A DNA stretch of 64,000 nucleotides, taken from the NCBI GenBank assembly GCA_039602395.1, contig JBCNJP010000006.1, forward strand, positions 53,905,502 to 53,969,501. Direction: 5' to 3'. The notes under the pieces were generated by a model. That model was not told where the DNA came from, did not search any database, and was given only the letters and a program-made list of their open reading frames with translations. Below, in pieces: positions 10,501-20,252 of this stretch. The position numbers and the translations under genes were made by a program. The stretch comes from Deinandra increscens subsp. villosa. Lineage: Eukaryota > Streptophyta > Magnoliopsida > Asterales > Asteraceae. Every line of letters starts with the position of its first letter. Within the stretch, counting starts at the first letter, position 1.

Positions 10501-10794
10501 TAGGGCCATAGTCATTATTGCAAAAGCCCTCTCAGCCTTGTTGCACCTCTCCCAGTCATCATCATCATATTCCTCCTCTTTCTTCTCCTTTCCGGCATTT
10601 GCTCCCGTTGTGTGAGTAGGCGTGTACGGTCCATTAAGAACTGCCCTCCATAGTCTCAGATCCACACTCTTCAAATGATTTTCGAATCTGTACTTCCACT
10701 CTAAGAAATTATCCGCTGAAGTTAGTCTTGGCGGACGAGTTATAGATCCGATCTCGAAATCCAGTTTCTGGTACATGCTCGGCTCAAAATCCAT
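7516..10794 (-). CDS. Copia gag, long form with two CCHC zinc knuckles
   Basis: This 1092-codon ORF encodes the capsid/nucleocapsid protein that forms the virus-like particle and binds element RNA. The N-terminal part (about residues 10-260) has the plant Copia gag-like layout, with FLEWKYRFENHL and the stretch around LWNALIVAYEG. A canonical knuckle, CYNCDEYGHFAREC, starts at residue 373. A charged helical region follows around residues 520-610. A second knuckle, CFQCGQPGHFAANC, starts at residue 867, and the C-terminal 200 residues are strongly basic and rich in K, Q, P and S. The length is about twice that of a typical Copia gag but fits the enlarged gag of SIRE-type elements. The start at 10794 follows a motif-rich leader and gives the longest frame with the expected N-terminus. 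There are no internal stops. Confidence 0.92.
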   Translation of the reverse strand: MDFEPSMYQKLDFEIGSITRPPRLTSADNFLEWKYRFENHLKSVDLRLWRAVLNGPYTPTHTTGANAGKEKKEEEYDDDDWERCNKAERAFAIMTMALTPDIAQGFKHCKTAKQLWNALIVAYEGNPDIKASRKQMLKQKFNLFNHIQGESFEAQVQRYVSLMAEMSSYGVEPDTEDKNLKLLNSLPKSWNTNISIIKDNNRLTEVTLDELINKLKSKMIDDKQRELNHISSLSLAGKLNQALLSEEVEGKHEGKASGSGSSSVSMGNAFVAQPQGSSSGGVNSGDVNDPNFALGMGFMNSYHALVAGNLVPSDMVAGDLNQINPEDVEMLDVSWQMAMAVFRAKKFMAKTGRNVWKDQDKIRMGFDKSKLRCYNCDEYGHFARECTKPKKERVEEKKAAEVKGKGEDKALVVQGGGGYDWTPQLRELTPQMKDLSLSHALIATAEEGNEEHHAFVVTDEEKPEETEIEDKEAYVADAENLKVCSDPTCARIIPGLRQVCKNYQLELFEIKCERSSFKGRWIKGEEKIKAQKLDIVKYQQIATEQSILYDNAKLEIADLRKQVDELTHKNNEMQVQLDVNKLRNKRMLQAGKELSQAITCGQVGKHTPGFGSEKSDKSVAANVVIPPPIPRDIIGVLYEEDQVDRTKSGYHEAGPPIDSMLVGVTPMTEEELERERLGIYGMSSQNKVDEHRNEPGPSQESLNNNVSSTNVFVTCADGVGIEDVSGEDAECLRVNECHESSCSVFSLPKDDVLASVSELETSKSNQIVLLKHVSNPNEIVSSFKMRVPNTKIGRQSKPNDFVPYPQVVSTYNRTDKSKSEQFCLITQPEKHSKRVIHKWDDQPEWKSSYPRRSYLCSNVNGPRQMNCFQCGQPGHFAANCINRPYEPYYPQNKRTNMLEKMMRGENRTQKQQASSQGKQSSEPMKTQKSKVLNTKAPVTKPVNERRDVGQTSKPAHAAKEVYNRPNKVKTKPFEKQVQKVNQTAEPKGKAVMEQPKTVTQPKQMVYTKLKLEWTPVVKTKGKKAASPPRKASPTKNSASSSNSQKQPNWKPKVNAKIINQPESKAGMSFKMVNYIDSKGVPRSVMTWVPDSN

Positions 10795-10840
10795 TTCAAT
10801 AGCTTGGGTAACTTAACCTAAAGTCCAAATGTCCAAAAAT

Positions 10841-11215
10841 CCTTGATTACGATTGGAGAACACCTGATTACGATCCAACAGTCCTGATTACGATCCAAAA
10901 CCTTGATTGCGATCGTAAATACTGATTACGATCCACGTGTCACTCGCAAACACTAAACCGCCTCAACAACTCGTAAACGTCGATTACGACCCGCCGATTA
11001 CGACCCCTTGATCGTAAACACAGTTTCCGATTACCAGAACTCGTAAACACCCCTTTTACGATTTAGCAAAATCGTAAACACCAGTACAGTCGTAAATACT
11101 TCTTGTAGAGTCGTGAACAGCCAATCTTCAACCAAAACCCAGTCGTGAACACCCAAAAACCCAGAAATCTTCGAAGAACAGCAGCACCTCAAGTCGTAAA
11201 CACCCAAAATCCTCT
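10841..11215 (-). repeat. Leader motif cluster (TCGTAAAC and GATTACGA) upstream of gag
   Basis: Between the primer site and the gag ATG the plus strand reads as a string of GATTACGATCC, TCGTAAACACC and close variants. I count at least five exact TCGTAAAC and five or more GATTACGA cores. The same family of motifs recurs upstream of ORF3 (2391-3075) and within the LTR near 11472. The position fits a packaging, dimerisation or transcription-control region, but nothing in the sequence settles which. Confidence 0.75.
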
Positions 11216-11289
11216 CGAAACCTCCAAAACTTGAACAAACACCCAGAAAAACTCTTGAATCAATATCGTGAGAGCCTCGAATCGAAGAT

Positions 11290-11306
11290 TCTTGGCTCTG
11301 ATACCA
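11290..11306 (-). other. Primer binding site, initiator Met tRNA type
   Basis: The sense strand reads TGGTATCAGAGCCAAGA, the usual plant Copia site complementary to the 3' end of initiator Met tRNA. It sits two bases inside the LTR end and fixes the element's orientation and its 5' end. Confidence 0.93.
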
Positions 11307-11308
11307 AT

Positions 11309-11682
11309 TGTAGGTCCGAAAAATACCCAAACACACGATATGAAGATCTAACACGAGTGCGGAATCCTCGTGAGAGATTGAATCAAGAGAAATAGTAGAT
11401 GAAGAGATTAGATCTTAGAGAAAGATCAAATCTTGAATGAAATCCGTCTACTAGAAGCCACAACAAACTGATCGTAAACACTCAATAGATTGAAGAAATC
11501 GTAAATAGTATATCAAAAGCTTAATCATAAACACTTACAAGAGAGGCTTATATAGCCCTTACAAAATCGCAAACCTAGTTAGAAGCCCACATGGCCCAAT
11601 CATAATCACTAACTAGCCCACTAACTAAAAGATAAACAAGCCCAAAACAAATGTTCATGCCTCATATAATTATAGCCCAACA
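11309..11682 (-). repeat. 5' LTR of Copia element 1
   Basis: A 374-bp segment running on the minus strand from TGTTGGGCTAT (11682) to CCTACA (11309), directly followed by the primer site. It has TG...CA ends and a TATA box. It contains copies of the TCGTAAAC motif found in the leader. The partner LTR is outside the window. Confidence 0.85.
11546..11556 (-). promoter_or_regulatory. TATA box in the Copia 1 LTR
   Basis: The sense strand contains CTATATAAGC at this place, about 130 bases into the LTR and well placed to be the element promoter. The start site, expected about 30 bases downstream near 11520, is inferred. Confidence 0.6.
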
Positions 11683-12661
11683 GGATCGTACGGTTAATAC
11701 CAAAGTTGAGCGAAAACCAAAAATCATTTTATTATTGTTTATCTAAAAATCAAACGAATAATCCCGTTAACTTGGAAAGTGCTCATGAGCATTTAAAATA
11801 ATCATTTGAACTTGTAAGCTAATAAATGTATGAACTTCCTTTGTTTATCGATAAATAAATCCCGAACACGCGTTGAATTACGAAACAAATTTATTCATTT
11901 GCTTGAAAACAATCCTAACTATTCAACCATCTTAATAACGTAAAATGATTTTTTGATTATGAAAAACGGTGCCAAAAGTTTAATCCCATGTTTGAAATGT
12001 TTTGATGGACTTCCAATCCGGACGATGAACTTGAAACGGGTCGGGTTTTGATAACGGGTCAGAGGCGGATGTTACAGGGCCTGTTGGCTCATGGCCCAGG
12101 CTGCTGCTGCCGGACTGGGCTATATAGGTGGATCGGGTTGCTAGATGTTGTTAGGGTGGTTACAACTACTTGGAGCTCCAGGTGTATGAAGTCGCAGCTG
12201 CTGGTGTTTTAGGGTTAACGACACGAAGAGTCTTCGTGCGCCGCTCTTTTCTTCCAAAATATCTCTGCACTATTCTACCGTTGGTCTAGGGTTTCTTGAA
12301 GGATTCATCGTGTCGTGATGAATCCTTGTGTCTGTTAGATCGTAGTGGTGTTTGTCTATGTGTAAAGGAGTTCTCTGTTCTGTCATCGACTCATCGTGTT
12401 GATGATTTGCTCTGTTTCCGTTTGTAATCGTTGAGATTCTTGTAAAATTCATCTAGTTTCTGAGTAATAAACATCCACATTTCATAATTTTGACAGATTC
12501 CAACCCGAAAACACAAGGATCTGGAAAGATACTAATTTTATCTCAAACGCGCCATTTTCACATTCCGCAAATATGTAAATCAACTAAGCTTAAAAGCAAT
12601 TTAGACAATTCAGATACTAATTTTATCTTAATTAGATTGGAGTAAATTTCTGTGGGTTGAA
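11683..12661. other. Intergenic DNA with a possible solo LTR
   Basis: No credible ORF. The part from about 12070 to 12495 is more GC-rich than its surroundings. It begins TGTTACAGG, has a TATATAGG box near 12122, and ends in a T-rich stretch and TTTTGACA, which together resemble a plus-strand LTR. The five bases on either side (GCGGA and GATTC) do not match, so a solo LTR is only a suggestion. Confidence 0.3.
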
Positions 12662-12670
12662 ACTTGAGAG
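12662..12670. other. Left target-site duplication of the MULE (ACTTGAGAG)
   Basis: Identical to 16551-16559. The nine-base duplication fixes both ends of the MULE to the base. Confidence 0.92.
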
Positions 12671-12837
12671 TGGGGATGTTCAAAAAATTCGAAGTTCGAA
12701 TAAAACAGAAATCCCAATCATATCCGAAACCGAAAAAACCGAACCAAATCCTTTTCGGATTTCAAACAAATTCGGATATAGCTAAATATTGTATTCGGGT
12801 TATTCATATATCCGATTAATTTAACTGAAATATAAAT

Positions 12838-12879
<42 letters not shown>

Positions 12880-15024
12880 TCCATTCGATTATCCGAATAA
12901 CAACCAACATAAAATAAAGGAAAATTGGTTTTAAATAATCCCAAGTTTCGTTGTATGGTCTGCAATAATCCCAAGTTTAAAAATAGTTCTCAGTAGTCCC
13001 ACGTTTCACTGTATTTGTTTCTAGTGGTCCCACCGTTAACAAGACTAACACGGTTTTTTTGATGATGTGGCAAATGACTTGGCTTTTTTGTTTTTTTTTT
13101 TAAATACAATTTCCATGTGGATAAGATTTATCCTTTTATGTTATTTTAATTTAACAAGATCACGTTATCTCTTTTTTCCCCCAATCCCTCATCGAACTTC
13201 AAAAAAATGTCCAGACACGTTTAGGAACCCTAATTCGAACGAGCAGTGCCTTCTTTCTTCAAGTTTCGAACAAGCTGATCAGATGATTTCGCAGATTATA
13301 TGATTTCTCACGTCACCAATTCGAACCCTAGATCGCTACCTTTCTGTCCAACGATGAGAGGCGTCATCTCCTTCAATCTCAACTATGGTGGGAAGGTAAT
13401 TACAGAACCAGAAATTAGGTATGAAGGTGGCGAATCATAGCTTGTAGATATTGAGATCGACAAACTGTCTTACTTCGAAATTCTGGATTACGTAATGGAA
13501 CTCGATAGAATGACATACAAATCGAAGGAACAGGTATGCTTGTATTGGCTTCATCCGGACACCAAGATTGAAGATTACTTGTTTCAACTTAGTGATGATA
13601 AAGATGTAAGTGAAATGCTTTATATAGTAGGCTGTGATTTTTCTGGAATCTTAAATGTGTATGCTACTTTGTGGGATAAAAGTCTGACCAAAATATTATG
13701 CACAACCCCACACCCGAACAGTAATGTGGTAGCCCAAGGCAGTAGTGCAGAAGCCCAACCCATTAAACTGCAAGCCCATAAGCCTCTCAGCCCAATCCCA
13801 GATAAAGTTACTAGTTCCATTGTTAGCAGATCTGATGTATCTTGTTCAGAACACTCTGAAGATGAAAACTTTGTAGAAGAAGAGCAAGAGGTGTTGGTAA
13901 ATGATGTGGTTTTAGGTGCTACATCAGACTCAGATGATGAAGAGTGGAGGGATTCTGCAATTGCTATACAAAATGATAACAACACACAAGACCAGTCAAA
14001 CAAGTTGATTATTTCAAACTATGTTAATGTGAAGGTAGATCCAGAACCTGAGGTTGAAGTTGGTTACAGTAGTTATGATGACTCTGATGGTGATGTCAAC
14101 TCACTGGGTGAAAGTGAGGATGATGATATTAGAGGTAAAAAGAACAAGCTGAATGTTCCTATTGTTGAAGATTCCATAAATTGGAGTAAGTGGGAGTGGG
14201 TAGCTGGCACCAGATTCCCAACTAGGGATGCATTCAAAGAAGCTATAAAGAAGTATGCAGTAGCAAATGGTAGGAATCTTAAGATAAGTGTTAGTAATCA
14301 AAATAGACATGGGAGGGTAGGTGCTAGTTGTGTAAAAGATTGTCCATTTAGGGTATATATTTCTTTTCATGAAAAGAAGGCCTGCTATATGGTGAAGAGT
14401 GCTATAATGGAACACACATGCCAAAGGAATATGAACAAAAATAGGCAACTAAAAGCTTCTTTTGTAGCTAATGAACTTTTACCAATATTCAAGCAAAGGC
14501 CACATTGGCCTGCTAAGGAAATTCAATCAGCAGTTAGAGAGAAATATAAGGTGTTCATTACTAAATGGTTGGCTTATAATGCTAAGAAGTGTGCTCACAA
14601 GATGCTACATGGTTCAATGAAAGAACACTACAGCAAGATTGGCTCTTATTTGGAGGCTTTAAGGCAAGAAAATCCTACTTCCACTTTTGTGTTAGAAACT
14701 GTAGAACCTGGGTACCTTAAGGTTGAGGGAAATGTGCAGATTTTCCATAGATTGTTTGTTTGTTTTGATGGGGTCAAACAAGGTTTTTTAGCAGGATGTA
14801 GAAAACTACTGTGTCTTGATGGGTGCTTCCTTAAAACCTTTCTAGGTGGTATGTTGTTGGCTGCCATAGGTAGGGATCCTAATGATCAGATGTATCCACT
14901 TGCATGGGCTGTTGTAGAGGGTGAGAACAATGACAGTTGGCAGTGGTTCATGAATGAGCTGAGAAAGTGTTTAGGTGTGCAAGATGAAGGCAAGGGTTGG
15001 ACATTAATTTCTGATCAACAGAAG

Positions 15025-15098
15025 GTATTACTCAATGTAGTGACTATGTAGGGATTAATCAATGCATTGAGTAACTCTAATATTTTTCACTTGTGTAG
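15025..15098 (+). other. Intron 1 of the MULE transposase, repeat-derived
   Basis: A 74-base intron from GTATTACTC to TTGTGTAG, phase 0, between K and G of the conserved ISDQQK-GL segment. Its first 26 bases nearly repeat the first 26 bases of the next exon (two differences), and a weaker third copy begins at 15052. The intron length equals the distance between the first and last copies. Confidence 0.75.
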
Positions 15099-15207
15099 GG
15101 ATTACTCAATGCAGTGACTATGTATTGGACCAATGCAGAGCATAGGAATTGTGCTAGGCACATATATGCAAATTGGCACAAGAAGCATAAGGGAGATGAC
15201 TTGAAAG

Positions 15208-15294
15208 GTAATAGATTTTTTGTCTCATTTAATTGCCTCTTTGGTTAATGTAATGGCTTTTGTTTAAAATTATGGTTTTTTGCTTGATGTAAAG
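15208..15294 (+). other. Intron 2 of the MULE transposase
   Basis: An 87-base, T-rich, phase 1 intron from GTAATAG to GTAAAG. Removing it joins AAAG to GTGTTTTC and keeps the transposase frame open. Confidence 0.75.
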
Positions 15295-16550
15295 GTGTTT
15301 TCTGGAAAGCTGTTAGAGCATATTCCGAAGCTGACCACTTAATAGCTCTTGAAGAAATGAACACACTTTCAGAAGATGCAAAAACATCATTCCTCCAACA
15401 AAATCCTAAATGCTTTTGCAGATGCTACCTAGATGGTGATAGGAAAGCTGATGTGGTAGTGAATAACATGGCAGAAACCTTTAATGAGTTCATCATTCAA
15501 TCAAGGTCCAAGCACCTAATCGACATGCTTGAGGACATTAGAGTGGCAATTATGACAAGACTAGTTACCAAGCATAAGGAAATGCTAGCAAAAACAGTGA
15601 AAGTGTGTCCGAGGGTACAGAAAAAGTTGGATTTTGCCAAAGACAGGGCCTCCACATGTGAAGTACTTCCTTCATCACCTAACCTGTTTCAAGTCAATGA
15701 CATAGAAATTGTTTCTGTGAATTTGGACAAGAAAACATGTTCATGTAGGAAGTGGGACCTAACTGGTATTCCTTGCCATCATGTTTGTGCAGTCTTAGGC
15801 TTTTTGAAAAAGCCTGCTGAAGACTATGTTGACATGTGTTACAGAAAAGAGATGTATTTGATGCCATATGACAGGTGCATACCTCCTCTACCTAGTGAAA
15901 AGTACAGGCCTCATGTTGACTTTCCTTTAGACCCTCCACCTATCAAGATTAGACCAGGTAGGCCAAAGAAAAACAGGAAGAAAGATCCTCATGAAGATCC
16001 TAAAAGAAAAGGAAAGCTCACTAAACATGGGTGTTCCACTACTTGTAGTGTCTGTAAAAAAAAGGGACATAACAAGCGGAAGTGTCCAGACAAAGGCAAG
16101 ATGATTGCTGAGTCTAGTTAAGCAGCTAAAAGGCCAAGGGGAAGACCTAAGAAGACACCGTTAGCTGAAGGAGCTTATGTGGTTGGGATTTCGGAACTCT
16201 CGGTTTCAAGTTTTACAGTTACGTTTAATACTTTTTCCAGTTACGTTTAAGATTTTTTTTTCTATTTTGTTTTTTATTGTGAATGTGAACTCCTGTTTTG
16301 AGGACATGTTGGAAAATATGTTTTGTTATTTATTTGATTTTTGCGATTGGAAACCGAAAACCTAGTTAGATTTATTCGAATTATTCGGATTGAAATCGGT
16401 TTATTCGGATCGGATCGGATTTGATCCGATTTGGATTCAGATCGATTTGGATCAGTTCAGATGAGTGGCTTATTCGGATCGGATCGGATACAGATATGGG
16501 CAAAAAAATCCAATCTGAATAAACCGAAACCCGATCTGATGAACACTCCT

Positions 16551-16559
16551 ACTTGAGAG
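16551..16559. other. Right target-site duplication of the MULE (ACTTGAGAG)
   Basis: Identical to 12662-12670, immediately outside the right terminal motif. Confidence 0.92.
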
Positions 16560-17935
16560 GGTTCCACCCCTCCACTCCTATTAACTGTTGGCATAATTAT
16601 GAAGAATCAAACAATCTTGTGCTCTGATACCATGTCAGATATGAAAACTATACCCAAATAGGGTTAATAGGGGAAGTATTTAAACAGTACAAAAAGAATA
16701 ACGAAAGTATACAAATAGTCCCTATACATAAATGCTATACATTAATAAAATCTTACCTCAGGTATGTAGATTTTTTTCTTGACATATAATATGATTTTTT
16801 CTGAGGTCGTCGAACTACTTGACATGGTCCAAAATGTCATCTAGAGTAATGTCATGACACCTAGATCTATGAATGTAGTTTTTAAACGGCTTGATTTTGC
16901 TATACAAAACGGTTTAGAAGCGGGGCTTGTGCCCGTTTACCTTCTATCTTCTTGTAATTTGCTATGCTTTTTAATGGAAGATATCTAACATATTTTAATC
17001 GTTTGTAATAATGTCATGTGCTTGTCATTTTAAAAACCTGATGCTACAAGCAAAATAGCATATAAACGTGTAATTTCTCTTTAACAAGTTAAAAAAATAA
17101 AAAATCTATAACATTAGAAGCACTAAAGAAAAACAACATTTATTAATATTTTCACGTCTTTGTTTTGCCATAGCAATCGATCTTCTTTTATTTTGAATGC
17201 AACTTCTACTTCCAAAACTTTGTTTTATGGTCGATTTAAAAAGCTAGAAAACATCAACTTTCAAAAAGAATACATGCTCGCCTTTGAAGACGATGGATGA
17301 AATCAAGTTGATCTCGTATAATTTGATTACAAATATGACCAATTTTAGTACCATGTCTTGGCCGGGTTGTTATCATTCGTGCAATTCTATATCTTATTAA
17401 CTTATATAGTTTGTACTTTTACTAGTTTCTTTGTTAGTTTTTCTTTTCGGTTTTAGTATTAACACCCTTCTATTCTAGAAGGCATCATAACGTGCGAAAG
17501 GTTTAGTTGAATTTGTAGACATCATACCACAAAAGCAGGGTCCATAAATGCATGATGACAAAAAGGACCTTTTTGGTGATTCTCATGGAGATAAGATATG
17601 ATCTTATCACCCAAATTTAATTTAAAACCCGTTACGGCCGATCGCGAATCATTTTTATATTCTTTTATGTATTTATTTTTATTTGGTTCCTTTGATTATC
17701 CCTTATTATAATAGTGTTAGTTACATAGATTGTTCATTTGGTATTTGAATGATTTCATCTATTTAACAGAAACTTTAATAAAAACTGATCTTCAATGTCA
17801 CAAACCTAAACTTGTAATATTTGAAATATAGACCCAAGGCGTAAGTTTGGTCTAACAACATGTACTATTTGTGTAACTAACTTATAATATCTAGCTTAAG
17901 TAAATTTCAAATTTAGTCCATGTGCTTTGCCACTT
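16560..17935. other. Intergenic DNA with a Copia LTR relic
   Basis: No gene seen. At 16621-16632 the plus strand reads GCTCTGATACCA, the complement of an initiator-Met primer site, followed by TGTCAGATATG. This is the usual inner edge of a minus-strand Copia LTR, with the LTR body extending rightward for an undetermined distance. The rest is AT-rich and unremarkable. Confidence 0.5.
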
Positions 17936-17943
17936 GTTGCAAC

Positions 17944-18373
17944 CAATGTTTTAAAAACCGGTTTGAACCGGCATGTTCGATCGCGACCAAGTCTTCGTAC
18001 CGGTTATTTGTTGCTCGGTTTTTTGGATTAGACCGTCTAGAGCTCGACTAGCCTTTTTTTCGGTTTTGACCGGTTTTTTCTGGTTCAACCGGTTTTCTGA
18101 CTTTTTTTAAAATTTTATTGTTATTTTTTTATTATTTTTTAAAGTTTAAAACTTATATTTTCTTGTGAAATACCTATCCTATTTGGTATTATGTTTTAGT
18201 GGATTATAATTGTATTTTAACTATTTTTGTTGGGGTATACAAGTTTATTAGCATTTTTATAAAAAGATATATAAATCCTCAACCGGTTGACCGGCCGGTC
18301 TAACCGGTCCGACCGGTCGAATCGGCCCCAAAAGGTTTTCCGGTTCACCCAAAAAACCGGGTTTAAAACATTG
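17944..18373. mobile_element. hAT-like MITE
   Basis: A 430-bp non-coding element with inverted ends CAATGTTTTAAA...CCGG, flanked by an 8-bp duplication GTTGCAAC (17936-17943 and 18374-18381), the size used by hAT transposases. The interior near each end is dense in ACCGGTT and related motifs, likely transposase binding sites. The duplicated target is itself palindromic. Confidence 0.85.
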
Positions 18374-18381
18374 GTTGCAAC

Positions 18382-18806
18382 TTATATCTATTTTTTTCTT
18401 TTTTTTCTTTTTGCATCAGGCACTATTTTGCTTTTAAATTTTACCACTCAAGTTCAATTCACTGATACTGTTAGCATTATTTGGTTAACTTTAATGTATG
18501 ACCACTGGGATGTAAATGGCAGTTGAACAAACGAAAAGGACTAAAGTGGATTTTTTTACATAGAACTTTACATCGAAATATGAGGTAATAGACAACAAGT
18601 TGCGCCGCTAGATCTTCTGGGAGGCGGGGTAACTAAGTTTTTTAAAACCTACGTTAATAGATCTTGGGATTATAACATAATCATATATGACTCGTTAAAC
18701 TCTACTAAGCAGATGTTCGGCCTCAGGCTCAAGGAATGCAAAAGTGAAATTGATACTTATTTTTTTCATATAACAATATATACACATGTAATATATATTT
18801 GACTAT
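18382..18806. other. AT-rich spacer between two MITEs
   Basis: I see no gene, RNA or repeat boundary in this stretch. Confidence 0.4.
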
Positions 18807-18816
18807 TTGTTTTATA

Positions 18817-19933
18817 GGGAGAGGTTCAAATGAGAAGTTTGTTTTGGGTAAGAAGGATAACAAGGATTTTCAGCCATTGGATCTTGATCTAATAAAAAAG
18901 AAATGAGGGGTATTTTAGTCTTAGCCACTTTTGTTGACTTTTTATCTACTTTCCCCATTTTCTTTAAACATTCATAACTTTCACATACGAAATTATTTTT
19001 TAAAAAAAGTTACACCATAAAAACGAGCATTTTTTTATCTTTAAAACGCATATAGTGTTGCTATATAAAAAATGAAGAAAAAAATTTTACTCTTTCGATT
19101 TTTGACACAGGTCATTGTGTCATTGTGTCAAAATGTTCAGATCATTGTGTCATTGTGTCGTCGTGTCAAAAGTATATATAGTGTTGCTATATATAAAATT
19201 AAATACCTTTTCGGTTTTTGGCACAATATGAAACAATGATCTGGACATTTTGACACATCATTGTGTCATTGTGTCAAAATGTTCAGATCATTGTGTCATT
19301 GTGTCGTCGTGTCAAAAGTATATATAGTTTTGCTATATATAAAATTAATTACTCTTTCGGTTTTTGTCATCATATGAAACAATGATATGAACATTTTGAC
19401 ACATCATTATGTCATTGTGTCAAAATGTTCAGATCATTGTGTCATTGTGTCGTCGTGTCAAAAATATATATTTTGTGCTACTATATATAAAATAAAATAA
19501 AATTACTCTTTCGGTTTTTAACACCATATGAAACAATGATCTGAACATTTTGACACAATATGACACAATGATCTGAATATTTTGACACAATGATACAATG
19601 ATCTGAACATTTTGATACAATTGAAAGAGTAAAAAAATTTAATTTTTTATATAATAACACTATACGCGTTTTAAAGAAAAAAAAACGCTCGTTTTTATGG
19701 TGTAATTTTTTTAAAAAAATAATGTCGTATCTAAAAGTTATGAAGGTTTAAAAAATGGGGGGAATTTGATAAAAAGTCAAAAATACCCTTCCATCTTTAA
19801 TTTTCTTTAGTTTTTCTCTCTAATTTACCCAGGAAAATTTTAAGCCATAGATCTTCATTTAATTGAAGATCTAATGGCTATGATTCCTTCTTATCCTTCT
19901 TATCCAAACTAAACTTCTCACAATAACCTACCC
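18817..19933. mobile_element. MULE-like MITE with long terminal inverted repeats
   Basis: The two ends, each about 250-300 bp, are inverted copies of one another with scattered differences. Left begins GGGAGAGGTTC and the complement of the right end begins GGGTAGGTTAT; shared internal landmarks include GACTTTTTATC and ACACCATAAAAACGAGC. A perfect 10-bp duplication TTGTTTTATA flanks the element (18807-18816 and 19934-19943). Long inverted repeats with a 9-11 bp duplication fit a non-autonomous Mutator-type element. No coding capacity. The core is a three-unit tandem repeat, annotated separately. Confidence 0.85.
19115..19560. repeat. Tandem repeat of about 146 bp, three units, in the MITE core
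   Basis: The landmark TGTGTCAAAATGTTCAG ends near 19140, 19286 and 19432, spacing 146 and 146. Each unit is itself built from alternating ATTGTGTC and GACACAATG words, so it can form hairpins. Confidence 0.8.
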
Positions 19934-19981
19934 TTGTTTTATATTTTAGATATATGATAATATTTATTATCTTATATCTTA

Positions 19982-20252
19982 TCTTATATATATATAATAA
20001 AAGAAAAGTTTTTGGCATCACAATTTGCCATGTGGCATCACCACATTCATCCTCATCAATTTTTCCCGCCAATTCTCCTAATTATGGAAGTGATTTGTAT
20101 TTCCAATTTTTTATTTATTGCATTCCAAAATATTTTAATAACCAATTATTTAATTACTAAAGATATAAAAATACATAATTGTCGTATATTATAATTGTAT
20201 TTATAGTTTTTTTTAAAAGTCACCCGTGTAACACACGGGGATAAAAAACTAG
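19982..20252 (+). mobile_element. Short non-autonomous Helitron
   Basis: It begins TCTTATATATATATAATAAAAG after an A and ends with CTAG (20249-20252) before a T, as expected for insertion between A and T without target duplication. A hairpin CCCGTG-TAACA-CACGGG (20223-20239) lies about 10 bases before CTAG. No coding capacity. A start at 19977 is also possible because the TCTTAT word is repeated there. Confidence 0.75.

Larger units (their letters stand above)
1..11682 (-). mobile_element. Ty1/Copia LTR retrotransposon 1, SIRE-like layout, left end outside window
   Basis: In minus-strand order the element has an LTR (11682-11309), an initiator-Met-type primer site, a motif-rich leader, gag (10794-7516), pol (7499-4251), a 2.1 kb spacer and a third long ORF (from 2126 past the window edge). 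Integrase before reverse transcriptase in pol places it in Ty1/Copia. The long gag, the extra ORF after pol and reiterated motifs in the non-coding parts resemble the Sirevirus/SIRE lineage. All three ORFs are open as far as they can be seen, so the copy looks recent. The second LTR is not in the window, so neither LTR divergence nor target duplication can be checked here. The five bases outside the visible LTR are GGATC (11683-11687). Confidence 0.9.
13354..16250 (+). pseudogene. MURA-type MULE transposase, three exons, interrupted by an amber codon
   Basis: The natural start is ATG 13354 (MRGVISFNLNYGG), which matches the usual N-terminus of plant MURA proteins. TAG at 13438-13440 stops that frame after 28 codons. 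The next in-frame ATG (13495) opens the rest. Exons are 13354-15024, 15099-15207 and 15295-16121, and joining them gives one frame of 868 codons. Domains in order: a PB1-like N-terminal segment, an acidic linker, the MULE DNA-binding region (DAFKEAIKKYAV onward), the DDE domain with D in CLDGCFLKT (14818) and D in ISDQQK (15013), a SWIM zinc finger CSCRKWDLTGIPCHHVC, and a knuckle CSVCKKKGHNKRKC. After the TAA at 16119-16121 the same frame continues with an AT-hook-like RPRGRPKK to TAA at 16248-16250, so that first stop is probably also a mutation. The product would cut and reinsert the element. Confidence 0.85.
12671..16550 (+). mobile_element. Mutator-like element (MULE) with full transposase region
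   Basis: The element is flanked by a perfect 9-bp duplication ACTTGAGAG (12662-12670 and 16551-16559), the size expected for Mutator-like transposition. Its ends are TGGGGATGTTCA on the left and, as the complement of the right end, AGGAGTGTTCA, so the terminal repeats are short and imperfect. Both subterminal regions (about 12690-12900 and 16365-16530) are packed with TCCGAA/TTCGGAT motifs in both orientations, probable transposase binding sites. Inside is a three-exon MURA-type transposase, annotated separately. A (GT)n microsatellite lies at about 12846-12873. Confidence 0.9.

Noticed and set aside
10841..11215. CRISPR-like array in the Copia leader
   Set aside because: Repeats are 8-11 bases, irregularly spaced and in both orientations, in a plant retrotransposon.
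12070..12495. Firm solo LTR call
   Set aside because: No target duplication and no partner LTR; only promoter-like and end-like words are present.
13620..14448. Minus-strand ORFs of 115-127 codons within the MULE
   Set aside because: Shadows of transposase exon 1, whose plus-strand frame has clear domains.
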